From Streptococcus sp. WB01_FAA12 (lineage in GTDB: Bacteria; Bacillota; Bacilli; Lactobacillales; Streptococcaceae): 64,000 bases of DNA. Made by a program: the position numbers and the translations under genes. The notes under the pieces are model-generated. The model was not told the DNA's origin, did not search any database, and saw only the letters and a program-made list of their open reading frames with translations. Below, piece after piece: positions 49,313-59,117 of the stretch. Where the stretch lies: assembly GCF_012843315.1 (NCBI RefSeq), contig NZ_JABAEX010000011.1, forward strand, positions 1 through 64,000, written 5' to 3'. The stretch's first letter is position 1. Each line of letters begins with the position of its first letter.

Positions 49313-50632
49313 ATGAAAACTTTTAAAATTGGGAAACAAACGTTTCTGCGAGTAGATAGAACATTCCCTTGTCCTATCTGTAAAAAAACGGACTGGTGCT
49401 TTCTGGCATCAGATTGTAAAAAGGCTTATTGCTGCCGTCAATTAGACGAGGACAAGCCTAGTGTTGCTGGCGCTACTGAATATGTCATTGACGGTTCAAA
49501 CGTTAAGGACATTGAAATTGTGGAAATCCCACAACTAGAGCAAGCGCCTGCTAATGTATTACATAAGGTGTATTCGCTTGTAATCGAGCTTTTCGGTTTA
49601 GATAACGAGCATTTAACACATCTGATGATGCAAAGAGGTTTTAGTTTAGACCAGACTTATCTAAGAGGTTATGCTTCTTTTACAGAAGAAACCTTGAGAA
49701 AACAAATCAAGACCAAAGAAACAGTTGGCGATAAGACCGTCGGTAAAACTGTCTGGGAAGATTTGTTTGAACAGAATGGACTAAGCCGTGACGCTTGGAA
49801 AGGTGTCGCTGGGTTCTGGTACGATACTAAAAACCAGACGCCGATCTTCATGCCAACTCACCGTGGAATTTTTATTCCAAACAGAAATGAGTTTGGTCAG
49901 ATTATTGGCGGTCAGATTAGAGTTGACGAGGCTTCTATGAAATATAGTGCTGAAGTCAATGATATCTGGAAAGATAAAGCTAGGGTTGTCATTAAACATG
50001 TAGACGGTCAATACCATTACACTATCTACATGTATCCAGACTATGATGTGTATTCTGAGGGAACTACGCCAAAGAAACAACTAACGTTTCCGAATGGCTT
50101 ATCTTTTAAGATAAAAACATCAGCTAAATATGTCTGGCTGTCAACATCGTCTAAAGAGTATGGCTGCGGTGCTAAAAATGTTCCGCACTATGCTTTTCCA
50201 GACCTTGTTCTAGCGCAAGCTAGATTTGACGAAAACGGGAACGGTTTAGTTAACCTTATTTCGCTTTGCCAAAGCGTCATTGTAACTGAGGGACTGCTGA
50301 AGGGCGATATTATCGCTACGCAAGTTCCAAACACTCGATTAGAGAAGTTGGGTTCTACCTTAGTTTTAGCAATGGCAGGTGTGAACTCTTGGAAACAAGT
50401 CGCATATCACTTGAAAAAAACTACATTTGCTAGAGTATTTCTCGCATTTGATAGTGATTTCAAGGATAATGATGCTGTTTATACTTACTTGAAGAGAATT
50501 ATCGAATACATTCACCAACAAGATAAAAACAAACAAGTGTCTGTTTTTACCTGGGAAATTGGTAAAGGCTTAGATGATTTCTTGCTAAGTAAAGAGGCTT
50601 TGACACAAACCGTCAAAGCTCACAATTTTTAA
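49313..50632 (+). CDS. Primase-like protein with zinc ribbon and Toprim-like domain
   Basis: A 439-residue protein. FPCPICKKTDWCFLASDCKK (residues about 18-37) is a zinc-ribbon like those of plasmid primases, followed by a C-C pair. The C-terminal part (SLCQSVIVTEGLLKGDIIAT, about 320) fits the Toprim/DUF3854-type fold, and VFLAFDSDFKDND a second Toprim acid cluster. It probably primes complementary-strand synthesis. First gene of the second leader-driven operon. Confidence 0.75.
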   Translation: MKTFKIGKQTFLRVDRTFPCPICKKTDWCFLASDCKKAYCCRQLDEDKPSVAGATEYVIDGSNVKDIEIVEIPQLEQAPANVLHKVYSLVIELFGLDNEHLTHLMMQRGFSLDQTYLRGYASFTEETLRKQIKTKETVGDKTVGKTVWEDLFEQNGLSRDAWKGVAGFWYDTKNQTPIFMPTHRGIFIPNRNEFGQIIGGQIRVDEASMKYSAEVNDIWKDKARVVIKHVDGQYHYTIYMYPDYDVYSEGTTPKKQLTFPNGLSFKIKTSAKYVWLSTSSKEYGCGAKNVPHYAFPDLVLAQARFDENGNGLVNLISLCQSVIVTEGLLKGDIIATQVPNTRLEKLGSTLVLAMAGVNSWKQVAYHLKKTTFARVFLAFDSDFKDNDAVYTYLKRIIEYIHQQDKNKQVSVFTWEIGKGLDDFLLSKEALTQTVKAHNF

Positions 50633-50664
50633 GTTTTAAAAATATCATTTAATTAAGGAAGTAT

Positions 50665-50702
50665 AGACTATGTAACTGATAACTCACGCGCATAGTCTTT
50701 TT
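50665..50702 (+). terminator. Repeated GACTATG hairpin (internal attenuator)
   Basis: Fourth copy of the AGACTATG/GCATAGTCT hairpin, in front of the PcfK-like gene, ending in TTTTTG on the plus strand. Confidence 0.6.
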
Positions 50703-50711
50703 GTATTAAAA

Positions 50712-50730
50712 AAGCTATCTAAAAGATAGT
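50712..50730 (+). other. Mini-hairpin preceding a Shine-Dalgarno site
   Basis: AAGCTATC-TAAAA-GATAGT, before ATGGAGGAAGT. Same hairpin as at 30282-30298 in the opposite operon. Confidence 0.65.
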
Positions 50731-50746
50731 ATGGAGGAAGTTAAAA

Positions 50747-51259
50747 ATGAAAAATGTTATTGAAAGAAAAGTAGCAGTAGTGAATGAGTTTATGCTTACT
50801 CTAGCTGAAGCTAAACTTTTGGAAGAACTGAGTGAGCCACACTCACCAGACCTTGACTTGATTCACAATTTACTTTGTGACGAGTTGCCTTATGACATCG
50901 ATTTAGTGACTGGTATTTTAAAAGAAGGTCGCTCGATTGGTGGAGCGTATCAATACGCATATGATCTTGCTTTTAAGCAATATCAGTCAATGGAACATAA
51001 GGTAACTGGCGTGCATGGTGCAGCATTGCATCACACGAAAGTTTTTGAGTGGGTGGTTGAATACTTTAAGTTAGAACATATTGAAGTTGAGAAACCAAAA
51101 CCTATGGCTAATCTGACTGCTAGTGAGATGCTACGTAGAAAATTAGCTTCAGTTCCAAAAGTCGAAGAGGTGCTGGAAGTAGTTGCAGAAGACAAAAATC
51201 TCAGAATTGAAAAAGGTGGGCAAGTGACATTTGATTTGTTTGGAGGTGAAGTAGAATGA
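50747..51259 (+). CDS. pcfK: PcfK-like protein
   Basis: A 170-residue protein. The order DLDLIHNLLCDELPYD, then IGGAYQYAYDLAFKQYQS and a C-terminus ending VTFDLFGGEVE fits PcfK of pCF10-type elements (the FDLF end is characteristic). It overlaps the PcfJ gene by 4 bp, as expected for the pair. The function of PcfK/PcfJ in conjugation is not settled. Confidence 0.8.
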   Translation: MKNVIERKVAVVNEFMLTLAEAKLLEELSEPHSPDLDLIHNLLCDELPYDIDLVTGILKEGRSIGGAYQYAYDLAFKQYQSMEHKVTGVHGAALHHTKVFEWVVEYFKLEHIEVEKPKPMANLTASEMLRRKLASVPKVEEVLEVVAEDKNLRIEKGGQVTFDLFGGEVE

Positions 51260-52668
51260 TTGATTTTACTAACTCTAACAACGAACATATTAAAAACGCT
51301 TTAAGACCTCCTAAGTCTTTCTTTACGGAGTGTTATAAGAAATTTCCTATCTACATTTGGGAAAATAAAACTGACAAGATTGTTAGTTCTGAACGCACTC
51401 AAAAAGATGCTAAAGTTATTCAAAAGCGTCTGACAAAGAAAAGCAAACTTGATTTCTGGGATACTCATGACTATTTCCTCTGGGTAGGAGTTTCAAAGAC
51501 TAGAGTTGAGTTTCAAATGTACCGTATTCAACAATACTTTGAAAACGGACAAGAGAATTTCTCTGTCACTCTCTATAACTTTGAGAAGTTCACTGAGAAA
51601 GAACATATCAGATTAAGTGTTCACTACTACGGTACAGAATATGTGCCTGGACTAAAGATGCTTGGTATTTTTAGAGGAGCTTACTCAGACTATTGGCTAC
51701 TACAATCTTTAGAGGATGTGTTCAAGCGTTTCAAAAAGAATGATGCGCTAAAATACTTAGACTTTACTAAGATCAAAGAATCTATTTCCTTATCAAAATA
51801 TTTTTTTTGTTTACCAACGATGATGCCTCATATCTATAAATATCGAGCTATCATTGAATATGCGCAGAAAATAAATGCGCGTGGTATTCACAAAGATTTG
51901 ATTGGTGGGATAACATATGGGTATGGTTACAGTTATACTCATTGTCATGCTCACATGGGAAAGCTGACGTTTAAGTTTTTACGAACACATAAAAATGTTT
52001 TCAAAAATTCAGACGAAGGTTTTGAGGACTATAAGATTAGAAAAGAGCTAGAAAAAGCATTAGGTGGAAAGGTATTACCTGGGTTCAACAAATATTTCAG
52101 AACCGCAGGAGACTTACAATATATTCCAAAGGGGATAAAACCTATTCGCTTTCAAAATTGGGTTATCAAAAACTCAGTGAAAGCGTATGAATATAGGGAC
52201 TACCGAAACATGCTTGAAAAACTTGGTATAGCTTTTGAAGGTGACTTCAGAATTATGCCAAAAAATTTCAACGAGGCTCATAAATTAGCAATTACTAATT
52301 ACAATAACATGAAGGACGAGATCAAGAGACAAGGATACCACAAAAGACTTCAGAAACTCTTGGGATTGGAACAGACTATCGGTAATTATACCTTTGTCCT
52401 ACCTAAAGAATTGCAAGAGTTAAAAGAAGAAGGTAAAATCTTAAGCCACTGTGTCGGTACTTATGCTGACCGTGTTGCTAGTGGTGAAACTGTTATTGTT
52501 TTTGTCCGTCAAAAAGAGAAAATTGACAATCCACTCTATACCTTAGAAATAAGTAATGGAAAGATTGTTCAATTAAGAGGAAAACAAAATAAAGCTGCTG
52601 CTGATGATGCTCTGGAAGCATCTAAGAAATTACTTTCATTTGCTAAAAAGCATAAGATAGCAGTCTAA
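51256..52668 (+). CDS. pcfJ: PcfJ-like protein
   Basis: A 470-residue protein. The C-terminal signature of PcfJ is clear: LSHCVGTYADRVASGETVIV (about 393), LYTLEISNGKIVQLRGKQNK. The CVGTY cysteine and the following pattern are shared with PcfJ from enterococcal and streptococcal elements. The N-terminal half is charged and without recognised domains. Co-translated with PcfK. Confidence 0.85.
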   Translation: MIDFTNSNNEHIKNALRPPKSFFTECYKKFPIYIWENKTDKIVSSERTQKDAKVIQKRLTKKSKLDFWDTHDYFLWVGVSKTRVEFQMYRIQQYFENGQENFSVTLYNFEKFTEKEHIRLSVHYYGTEYVPGLKMLGIFRGAYSDYWLLQSLEDVFKRFKKNDALKYLDFTKIKESISLSKYFFCLPTMMPHIYKYRAIIEYAQKINARGIHKDLIGGITYGYGYSYTHCHAHMGKLTFKFLRTHKNVFKNSDEGFEDYKIRKELEKALGGKVLPGFNKYFRTAGDLQYIPKGIKPIRFQNWVIKNSVKAYEYRDYRNMLEKLGIAFEGDFRIMPKNFNEAHKLAITNYNNMKDEIKRQGYHKRLQKLLGLEQTIGNYTFVLPKELQELKEEGKILSHCVGTYADRVASGETVIVFVRQKEKIDNPLYTLEISNGKIVQLRGKQNKAAADDALEASKKLLSFAKKHKIAV

Positions 52669-52685
52669 ATTAAAAGGAAGAAAGG

Positions 52686-52725
52686 GAAAAGGTCGTGATA
52701 TAATTCATGGCCTTTTTATTTTATA
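52686..52725 (+). terminator. Hairpin terminator/attenuator with overlapping extended -10
   Basis: AAAAGGTC pairs with GGCCTTTT; a TGATATAAT extended -10 lies in the loop. T-rich tail follows. It can both reduce readthrough from the upstream operon and supply a new start for the methylase-helicase gene. Confidence 0.6.
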
Positions 52726-52733
52726 AGGAAACA

Positions 52734-55700
52734 ATGAAAAATTTTAACTTCAAAGGATTTAATTTTCCAAAAACTGATGCGGAAAAAGTCCGCGCTAATG
52801 TAGAAGCAGTAGCGCTTGTAAAAAGGTTAGAGGAAACTCAACAACAAGCAACTGCAGAGCAACAAGAAATTTTAGCAAAGTATGTCGGTTGGGGTGGACT
52901 TGCTAACGTGTTCTTTGATAGATACACTGGCAAGTTTGAGGAAGAGCGCACGCGCTTGGAAAACCTCGTTACTCCAACAGAGTATCAATCTATGCAAAGA
53001 AGTTCTTTAACTGCTTACTATACAGATCCTCGCATTGTCGAGCAGATGTGGGACTACCTTATCAAAAATGGTTTCAAAGGTGGAAACATTCTTGATCCAT
53101 CGATGGCAACTGGTATTTTCTTTGGAACTATGCCCAAAGAAATTCAAGAGAAGTCTACTCTTGTAGGGGTTGAATTGGACACAATTAGTGGCCAGATTGC
53201 TAAACAACTGTTCCCAGATGCAACAATCCTTATCCAAGGATTTGAAACAGTCGAATTTGACGGTAAACCTTTTGACTTAATCATGACTAACGTGCCATTC
53301 TCTGAGTTTCGTATTTCTGATACAAACTACGAGAAGCCTTATGTTATCCATGACTATTTCTTAAGAAAGTCAGTCGACTTGCTGCATGAGAACGGTGTGA
53401 TTGGTTTTATTACCTCTATGGGTACTGCTAATAAGCGTTCTAACTCAATTTTGAAAGAAATCAAAGACGAGGTAGCATTCCTCGGTGGTGTACGCTTACC
53501 TAGTTCTGCTTTCAAAGAGTTAGCTGGTACTACGGTATCATCTGATATTTTATTCTTTGAAAAGGATAGACTAAAGACAAAGAGTAGCAATGAAATCTTC
53601 TTTGAAGATGCAATTCGCTCTGACCTTGACAAAGAGGGACGTGTCTTTATTAACCCTTACTTTGAAAACAATCAAGTATTGGGTGACTATGAAATCCGTT
53701 ATTTTAACGGTGCAACACTATCTGTTAAGCCTTGGAAAGATTCTGACTTGTTCTTGGATATTAAAGAGGGACTATCATCTATCTATGCTCCTACATTTGC
53801 AGGGTATAGCGTAGCTGATGTCACGATCTTATCTAAAGTTCAATCACAATCTAATGTCCGTCCTTACGAGTACGGATTTGAAGATGGCAAGGTAGTGTAT
53901 CACAACGGACACGAAACACGTGTTTTGTCAAAAGGTGCTGAGATTACATTCTATCAAGATGCTAATGGTGAATTTGTATCCTGGGATAAAAAACATGGCG
54001 CAAGTGTGATTGAAGATTTTGAAACACTCAGAAAAGAGGATAAAAGTGTCGTAACAAGCACTTATATCAGTCCTCAACCGTCAGTACGTGGCGCAAACAA
54101 AGGTCTATATAAAGGTGTCTATTTCTATGAGAAGCCTTTAGAAGAGAAAGAAGTGGCGCGTGTTAAAGGTATGATTGCTATTAAAGAGGCTTACCAGTCT
54201 GTTATTGATATTCAATCAACTGATGATTACGATATTGACGAGTTTCAATCTATGCTGATTGAACTTAACGAAACATATGATATGTTCGTGAAAGAATATG
54301 GGTATATCAATACTCCAGTCAACACTCGCTTGTTTGAGCGTGATGATCGTTTCCCTTTAATCGCAAGTCTGGAAGAAGAAGCACTAGATGATAATGACAG
54401 TTCAAAAGTTGTTTTTGAGAAAGCGAAAGCATTTTTTGAACCAACTATCCGTCCTAAAAAATCACTAGAGCAAGTAGATAGTGCTGAAAAAGCCTTGTCT
54501 ATCAGTCTTTCAGAAGGTCGAGGGGTTGATTTAGATTTCATGCTTACCCTCTATCCAGCAGAAAATAAAGAGGTACTGCTTGCTGAGATTTACAACGAGG
54601 TAGCACCTAATATCCAGAAATACTTTAAAGAAGGTATTTTTGAATGGGAACTTAAAACAACATTTCTCTCCGGGGATGTATTAACTACAAAAGAGTTGCT
54701 AGAACTGCTGGTCGATAAAGGCGATACTAAAGCTGATTGGGAATACTATCTCTCACTAATCAATGAGGTAGTACCAGAACCAATCACAATGGTCGATATG
54801 GAATTTAATATCGGCTCTATGTGGATCCCAAACCGTGTGCTTGGTAAGTTTGCTTACCATATCCTAGACGGTTATGAAGTTGACCTTAATTCTGACGTGG
54901 CAGAAGGAGTAGTAGCAACAAGTAAAATTGGTCGAGGTCTAACTACTCCATTCGTTAGGGATGTAGAATACTCTCCTGAAAACCAACGTCTTGGACTACG
55001 TTCCGAGGGTGCTGGTGTTTACAGTAAAGGGCATGCTATCTTTGAGCGTTTGCTAGGCTCTAACCAACCAACTATCGAAAAAACTGTCATTGAGGACGGC
55101 AAAGAGAAAAAGGTTGTAAATGAAGTAGCAACTGCTGAACTACGTGAGATTGAGCGTAAGATGCAGAAAATGTTCCTTGATTTCGTAGAAAATCACGAAG
55201 ATGTAAAAGAATTGGTTGAAACTACGTTTAACAAACGTTTCAATCGTATCGTCAATAAAAAATATGACGGTAGTCATTTACATATCGAAGGACTAGCTCA
55301 AGGATACGAACTGCGCCCTCACCAATTAAATGCGGTTCAACGCATTCTGGAAGATAAACGTGCGCTCCTTGCCCATGAAGTAGGGACTGGTAAGACGTTA
55401 ACAATGGTAAGTGCCGGATTCAAACTTAAAGAACTTGGACTAATCAACAAGCCATTGTATGTTGTTCCATCTAGCTTAACTGCTCAATTCGGCCAAGAAA
55501 TCCTACGTTTCTACCCAACTAAGAAAGTCTTTGTCACAAGCGAAAGGGACTTTGAGAAATCAAGACGCAAGCTATTCATTTCACGTATCGCTTCTAACAA
55601 CTATGATGCAATCGTGATTGGTCATAGCCAGTTTGAGAAAATCAAGGTATCTGAAGAGCGTCAACTTGCTTTTTATCAAGATCGACTTGATGAAATTCGC

Positions 55701-58085
55701 AGCATCATGGCTCTTGCTGAAAGTGAACAAGACCGTGTTACCTTTAAGCAGTCTGTTCGTATGGAAGCCCGTTTAGAAAAACAGATTGAAAAATTAGATG
55801 AAGGAAAACTGTCTAAAGCAGATAGCTTCGTAGAATTCGAGCAGCTTGGCATTGACTTCTTATTTGTTGATGAATCTCACCGTTACAAGAATGTCCGTCC
55901 GGTTACAAATCTCGGCAATGTTGCTGGTATTGGTAACACAACCGCTCAGAAGAACATGGATATGGAAATGAAAATCCGTAGCCTACAAGATGAGCATAAC
56001 GGTACTAATGTTGTCTTTGCAACTGGTACGCCCGTTTCTAACTCAATCAGTGAAATGTATGTAATGATGAACTATATCCAACCAGATATCCTTAGTGAGT
56101 ATGGGATGGATAACTTTGATGCCTGGGTTGGTGCTTTCGGAGTTATTGAGAATAACCTTGAAATTAACACGACAGGTGATAAATTTATCGCTCGTAAACG
56201 TTTCACGAAGTTTACAAACTTACCTGAGTTGATGAAACTCTACAAGCGTACCACTGATATTCAAATGACCGAAGATTTAGACTTACCTGTGCCAGATGTC
56301 GAAAGGATTGCAGTTAAGTCTGATATGACTTATTCGCAAACTGATAAATTAGGGGAATTGGTCGAACGTACTGATAAAATCAAGACTGGAAGTGTTGATC
56401 CATCGGTAGATAACATGTTGAAAATTACTTCTGAAGCACGTAAATTGGCTACGGATATGCGCTTATTGGATACAAGTTACACGCTAGCAGATAACAATAA
56501 GATCATGCAAGTAGTTGATAATGTCTTTAAAATTTATCAACGTGAAACTATTAACCGTGGTACTCAGATGATTTTCTCTGACATTGGTACTCCCTCAACT
56601 GACGGATTTTCGATTTACTCTGAATTGAAAAATCTTCTTATTGAACGTGGTGTCCCAGAAGAAGAGATTGCCTTTATCCATGATGCGAAGAATAAAGATG
56701 CCAAGTTGCAGCTACAACGCAAAATGAATGCTGGTGAAGTTCGTATCTTACTTGCTTCAACTGAAAAAGGTGGTACTGGATTGAATGTTCAGCGACGTAT
56801 GAAAGCAGTACATCACATCGACGTGCCCTGGAAACCGTCTGATATTATCCAACGTAACGGACGTATCGTGCGACAAGGAAACTTGTATAATCGTGTACAA
56901 ATTTACTACTACATCACAACAGGTTCGTTTGATAACTACTTATGGCAAATTCAAGAAACTAAACTACGTTATATTAGTCAAATTATGACTAGTAAAACTC
57001 CTGTCCGTTCAGCAAGTGATATCGACGAGCAAGCTATGACTGCTTCAGATTTCAAAGCTATTGCAACTGGAAATCCTTTCTTGAAGATGCGTATTGAGTT
57101 AGAAAATGAATTGGACTTGTTGAGCAAGCGTAAAGTTGCATGGAAGCGTGACTTTGAACTCTCACAAAAGAGTGTTAAATCAGCGCAAGAGCGTATTGAA
57201 GCTACTAACCGTCAACTTGCTAAGATTGATATGGATATTGAGCAGGCGAAAGCTACGAAGAAAGTAGAGTTTACTATCGATGAAGAGACGATTGTAAAAA
57301 ATCCATTTGTCATGGAATTTCCAGACGGATATACAACCGACTCAACCACTAAGGCAGGTAATCAACTTGCATACAATATGCAATACAACTTGTCTGAAAC
57401 TCCTAAATTTGTAACTTTAGCTAAATATCGTGGTTTTGAACTCAAAGCACTCACGTTAGATGCTCCATATTGCCAAGGTAAATCATTAGAGTTGAAAGTT
57501 GTTGGTAAGAATATGTACACTGTTGAACTTGATTTCACCTCTCCGGTCGGCACAATTCAACGGATCAATAATGTTATTGATAACCTTGAAACAACAAAAA
57601 TTCGCTTAGAGCAACTTGTCAAAAATCAACAGCTTATTGTTGATAAAGGGATTGCAGATAGCGAATTTGCAGACGAAGAGCGCCTAGCTTACGTTAAAGC
57701 TAAGTACAATGTCTTGTTACCTTTGCTTGATAAAGACGCATCAGTAGAGGAAATTGAAAAGGCTCTTGAAGAATTTTCAAAACAGAATGGCTCTGAAGAT
57801 AATTCAGTAAATGTACTGGACAAATATCTTGAAGTTAGCCAAGATGATGTAGAAGAAATTCAACTATTAGAACCTCAAACTGAAACTGTTGAAGTTCCTT
57901 CTGAGGAAGATTCTGAGCGTCCAGAACGTGAAGAAGATAACTCTGATAACTCTGATAAGTTGAAACTCGCTCTACAATTCCTTGCAGATGCAGAACTCTT
58001 ACTAGGTCAAGCTGACGAACCGACAGAAGTAGTATTCACTTCTGAAACTACTATCACGGTGTGTGAGCAACTAGAATTGTTCTAA
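52734..58085 (+). CDS. Methyltransferase-helicase fusion, DarB/N6-MTase SNF2-like
   Basis: A 1783-residue protein. The N-terminal part is an adenine methylase-like domain: ILDPSMATGIF (about 120) is motif I and LIMTNVPFSEF (about 183) is motif IV in NxPF form. The second half is a SNF2-like helicase: AHEVGTGKTLTM (about 880), FVDESHRYKN (about 1045), and STEKGGTGLNV / IQRNGRIVRQGN (about 1345-1380). Large fusions of this kind (DarB-like) occur on plasmids, phages and integrative elements and are thought to oppose host restriction. ATG at 52734 is chosen after AAGGAAAC; the M at 52707 lies within a terminator stem. Confidence 0.85.
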   Translation: MKNFNFKGFNFPKTDAEKVRANVEAVALVKRLEETQQQATAEQQEILAKYVGWGGLANVFFDRYTGKFEEERTRLENLVTPTEYQSMQRSSLTAYYTDPRIVEQMWDYLIKNGFKGGNILDPSMATGIFFGTMPKEIQEKSTLVGVELDTISGQIAKQLFPDATILIQGFETVEFDGKPFDLIMTNVPFSEFRISDTNYEKPYVIHDYFLRKSVDLLHENGVIGFITSMGTANKRSNSILKEIKDEVAFLGGVRLPSSAFKELAGTTVSSDILFFEKDRLKTKSSNEIFFEDAIRSDLDKEGRVFINPYFENNQVLGDYEIRYFNGATLSVKPWKDSDLFLDIKEGLSSIYAPTFAGYSVADVTILSKVQSQSNVRPYEYGFEDGKVVYHNGHETRVLSKGAEITFYQDANGEFVSWDKKHGASVIEDFETLRKEDKSVVTSTYISPQPSVRGANKGLYKGVYFYEKPLEEKEVARVKGMIAIKEAYQSVIDIQSTDDYDIDEFQSMLIELNETYDMFVKEYGYINTPVNTRLFERDDRFPLIASLEEEALDDNDSSKVVFEKAKAFFEPTIRPKKSLEQVDSAEKALSISLSEGRGVDLDFMLTLYPAENKEVLLAEIYNEVAPNIQKYFKEGIFEWELKTTFLSGDVLTTKELLELLVDKGDTKADWEYYLSLINEVVPEPITMVDMEFNIGSMWIPNRVLGKFAYHILDGYEVDLNSDVAEGVVATSKIGRGLTTPFVRDVEYSPENQRLGLRSEGAGVYSKGHAIFERLLGSNQPTIEKTVIEDGKEKKVVNEVATAELREIERKMQKMFLDFVENHEDVKELVETTFNKRFNRIVNKKYDGSHLHIEGLAQGYELRPHQLNAVQRILEDKRALLAHEVGTGKTLTMVSAGFKLKELGLINKPLYVVPSSLTAQFGQEILRFYPTKKVFVTSERDFEKSRRKLFISRIASNNYDAIVIGHSQFEKIKVSEERQLAFYQDRLDEIRSIMALAESEQDRVTFKQSVRMEARLEKQIEKLDEGKLSKADSFVEFEQLGIDFLFVDESHRYKNVRPVTNLGNVAGIGNTTAQKNMDMEMKIRSLQDEHNGTNVVFATGTPVSNSISEMYVMMNYIQPDILSEYGMDNFDAWVGAFGVIENNLEINTTGDKFIARKRFTKFTNLPELMKLYKRTTDIQMTEDLDLPVPDVERIAVKSDMTYSQTDKLGELVERTDKIKTGSVDPSVDNMLKITSEARKLATDMRLLDTSYTLADNNKIMQVVDNVFKIYQRETINRGTQMIFSDIGTPSTDGFSIYSELKNLLIERGVPEEEIAFIHDAKNKDAKLQLQRKMNAGEVRILLASTEKGGTGLNVQRRMKAVHHIDVPWKPSDIIQRNGRIVRQGNLYNRVQIYYYITTGSFDNYLWQIQETKLRYISQIMTSKTPVRSASDIDEQAMTASDFKAIATGNPFLKMRIELENELDLLSKRKVAWKRDFELSQKSVKSAQERIEATNRQLAKIDMDIEQAKATKKVEFTIDEETIVKNPFVMEFPDGYTTDSTTKAGNQLAYNMQYNLSETPKFVTLAKYRGFELKALTLDAPYCQGKSLELKVVGKNMYTVELDFTSPVGTIQRINNVIDNLETTKIRLEQLVKNQQLIVDKGIADSEFADEERLAYVKAKYNVLLPLLDKDASVEEIEKALEEFSKQNGSEDNSVNVLDKYLEVSQDDVEEIQLLEPQTETVEVPSEEDSERPEREEDNSDNSDKLKLALQFLADAELLLGQADEPTEVVFTSETTITVCEQLELF

Positions 58086-58090
58086 ATCTT

Positions 58091-58170
58091 ACATAGAGGT
58101 ATCTAATCTTAATGATTAGATGCTTCTCAATAGCAATCTAAGACAAAATTGGATTGTTATTGAGAGGTAA
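58091..58170 (+). other. Structured 3' UTR hairpins after the methylase-helicase
   Basis: Two inverted repeats follow the stop: ATCTAATC/GATTAGAT at 58101-58122 and a 13-bp stem (CTCAATAGCAATC with GATTGTTATTGAG) at about 58128-58164. Neither has a T-run, so they may be RNA-processing or stability elements. Confidence 0.5.
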
Positions 58171-58267
58171 CTACCCCAAAAAGTTATCTCTAACTGTACT
58201 TTAAAGACTGTTTTTATCGCATTTCAAAAACTTTCTTTAAAGAGTTCAGAAATATATTCTATATTAG

Positions 58268-58296
58268 TTGTATTTTCGTAAAGAATATTATACAAT
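58268..58296 (+). promoter_or_regulatory. Promoter of the TnpB-like operon
   Basis: TTGTAT and TACAAT with a 17-bp spacer, about 80 bp upstream of the first gene. Confidence 0.75.
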
Positions 58297-58312
58297 AAGT
58301 TCAAGAATATAA

Positions 58313-58334
58313 AAATAATTAAATTTAATTATTT
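58313..58334 (+). promoter_or_regulatory. 22-bp perfect palindrome (operator candidate)
   Basis: A perfect inverted repeat with half-site AAATAATTAAA lies between the promoter and the start of the first gene, 16 bp after the -10. It is well placed for a repressor. It is A/T only. Confidence 0.5.
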
Positions 58335-58373
58335 CGGTATATATAAATTACTGAAAAAATGGAGATTACAATA

Positions 58374-59096
58374 ATGGTACAAGAAATTTTGCTACATGAG
58401 GATAGTCTGGCAAGTCAAAAACACTTACTTGAACCAGACTACTTAACAGATTACTTGCAGATGAAACAGTATGAAGTTTCTAGCGAAGATAAAAAGGAAA
58501 TTAAGAATATCCTAGAGTACATGATTTTAGGATATGGCTTGCACGTTATCGTTTCAGAACTTGGAATGCAATCTACTTTATCTTTAGCTGAGCGTACGAT
58601 CAGACGCAAATTAAACGACAATGGTTTAAAAAATGTAGATGAAATCATGACAAATTACTATCGTTTGTTACTGTTCCCAATGCTGCAATCGGCAGAACGT
58701 TATCTAAACGAGAAGTATAACGAACTACGCTTGTCAAAGAAAAAGTCTAAAAAGGTGTTCAAACCTAGCTTAGTATTTCATGAAGGTGCTAGTCGATATC
58801 TTGGAACTTTGACTTACAATATCGCAAGCAATTTCATTACAATGCCTATCATGTTCGCGTATTCACCGATTACATCAGACGTGAACCAACTTAGTGAGTT
58901 TTTCAATAAGCTCGCTAAAGCGCAAGATAGCAAACTGAGTGATTTCGCTAGTGAGATTGGATTTGATAGCGTCCAGCTTGATAGTTGGATTTCTAACGCT
59001 ATGAAGAAAATGGAAATTTCAATCAGTGAGAATGCTGAACTGATTGACGATTTGACTGGCCAAGTTATCACAACAATCAAACCGTGTCAAAATTAG
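58374..59096 (+). CDS. Unknown protein preceding TnpB-like gene
   Basis: A 240-residue protein. It looks wholly helical in the first 110 residues; LSLAERTIRRKLNDNGLKNV (about 69-88) may be a HTH. The C-terminal part includes VFHEGASRYLGTLTYNIASN and a last acidic helix. I do not recognise the family, and it has no nuclease or integrase motif. The ATG at 58374 is chosen because GGAG precedes it. It is in one operon with the TnpB-like gene (21 bp gap), and is the natural partner or regulator of the system. Confidence 0.6.
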   Translation: MVQEILLHEDSLASQKHLLEPDYLTDYLQMKQYEVSSEDKKEIKNILEYMILGYGLHVIVSELGMQSTLSLAERTIRRKLNDNGLKNVDEIMTNYYRLLLFPMLQSAERYLNEKYNELRLSKKKSKKVFKPSLVFHEGASRYLGTLTYNIASNFITMPIMFAYSPITSDVNQLSEFFNKLAKAQDSKLSDFASEIGFDSVQLDSWISNAMKKMEISISENAELIDDLTGQVITTIKPCQN

Positions 59097-59117
59097 AAGT
59101 AGTAGAGGCTATCAAAT

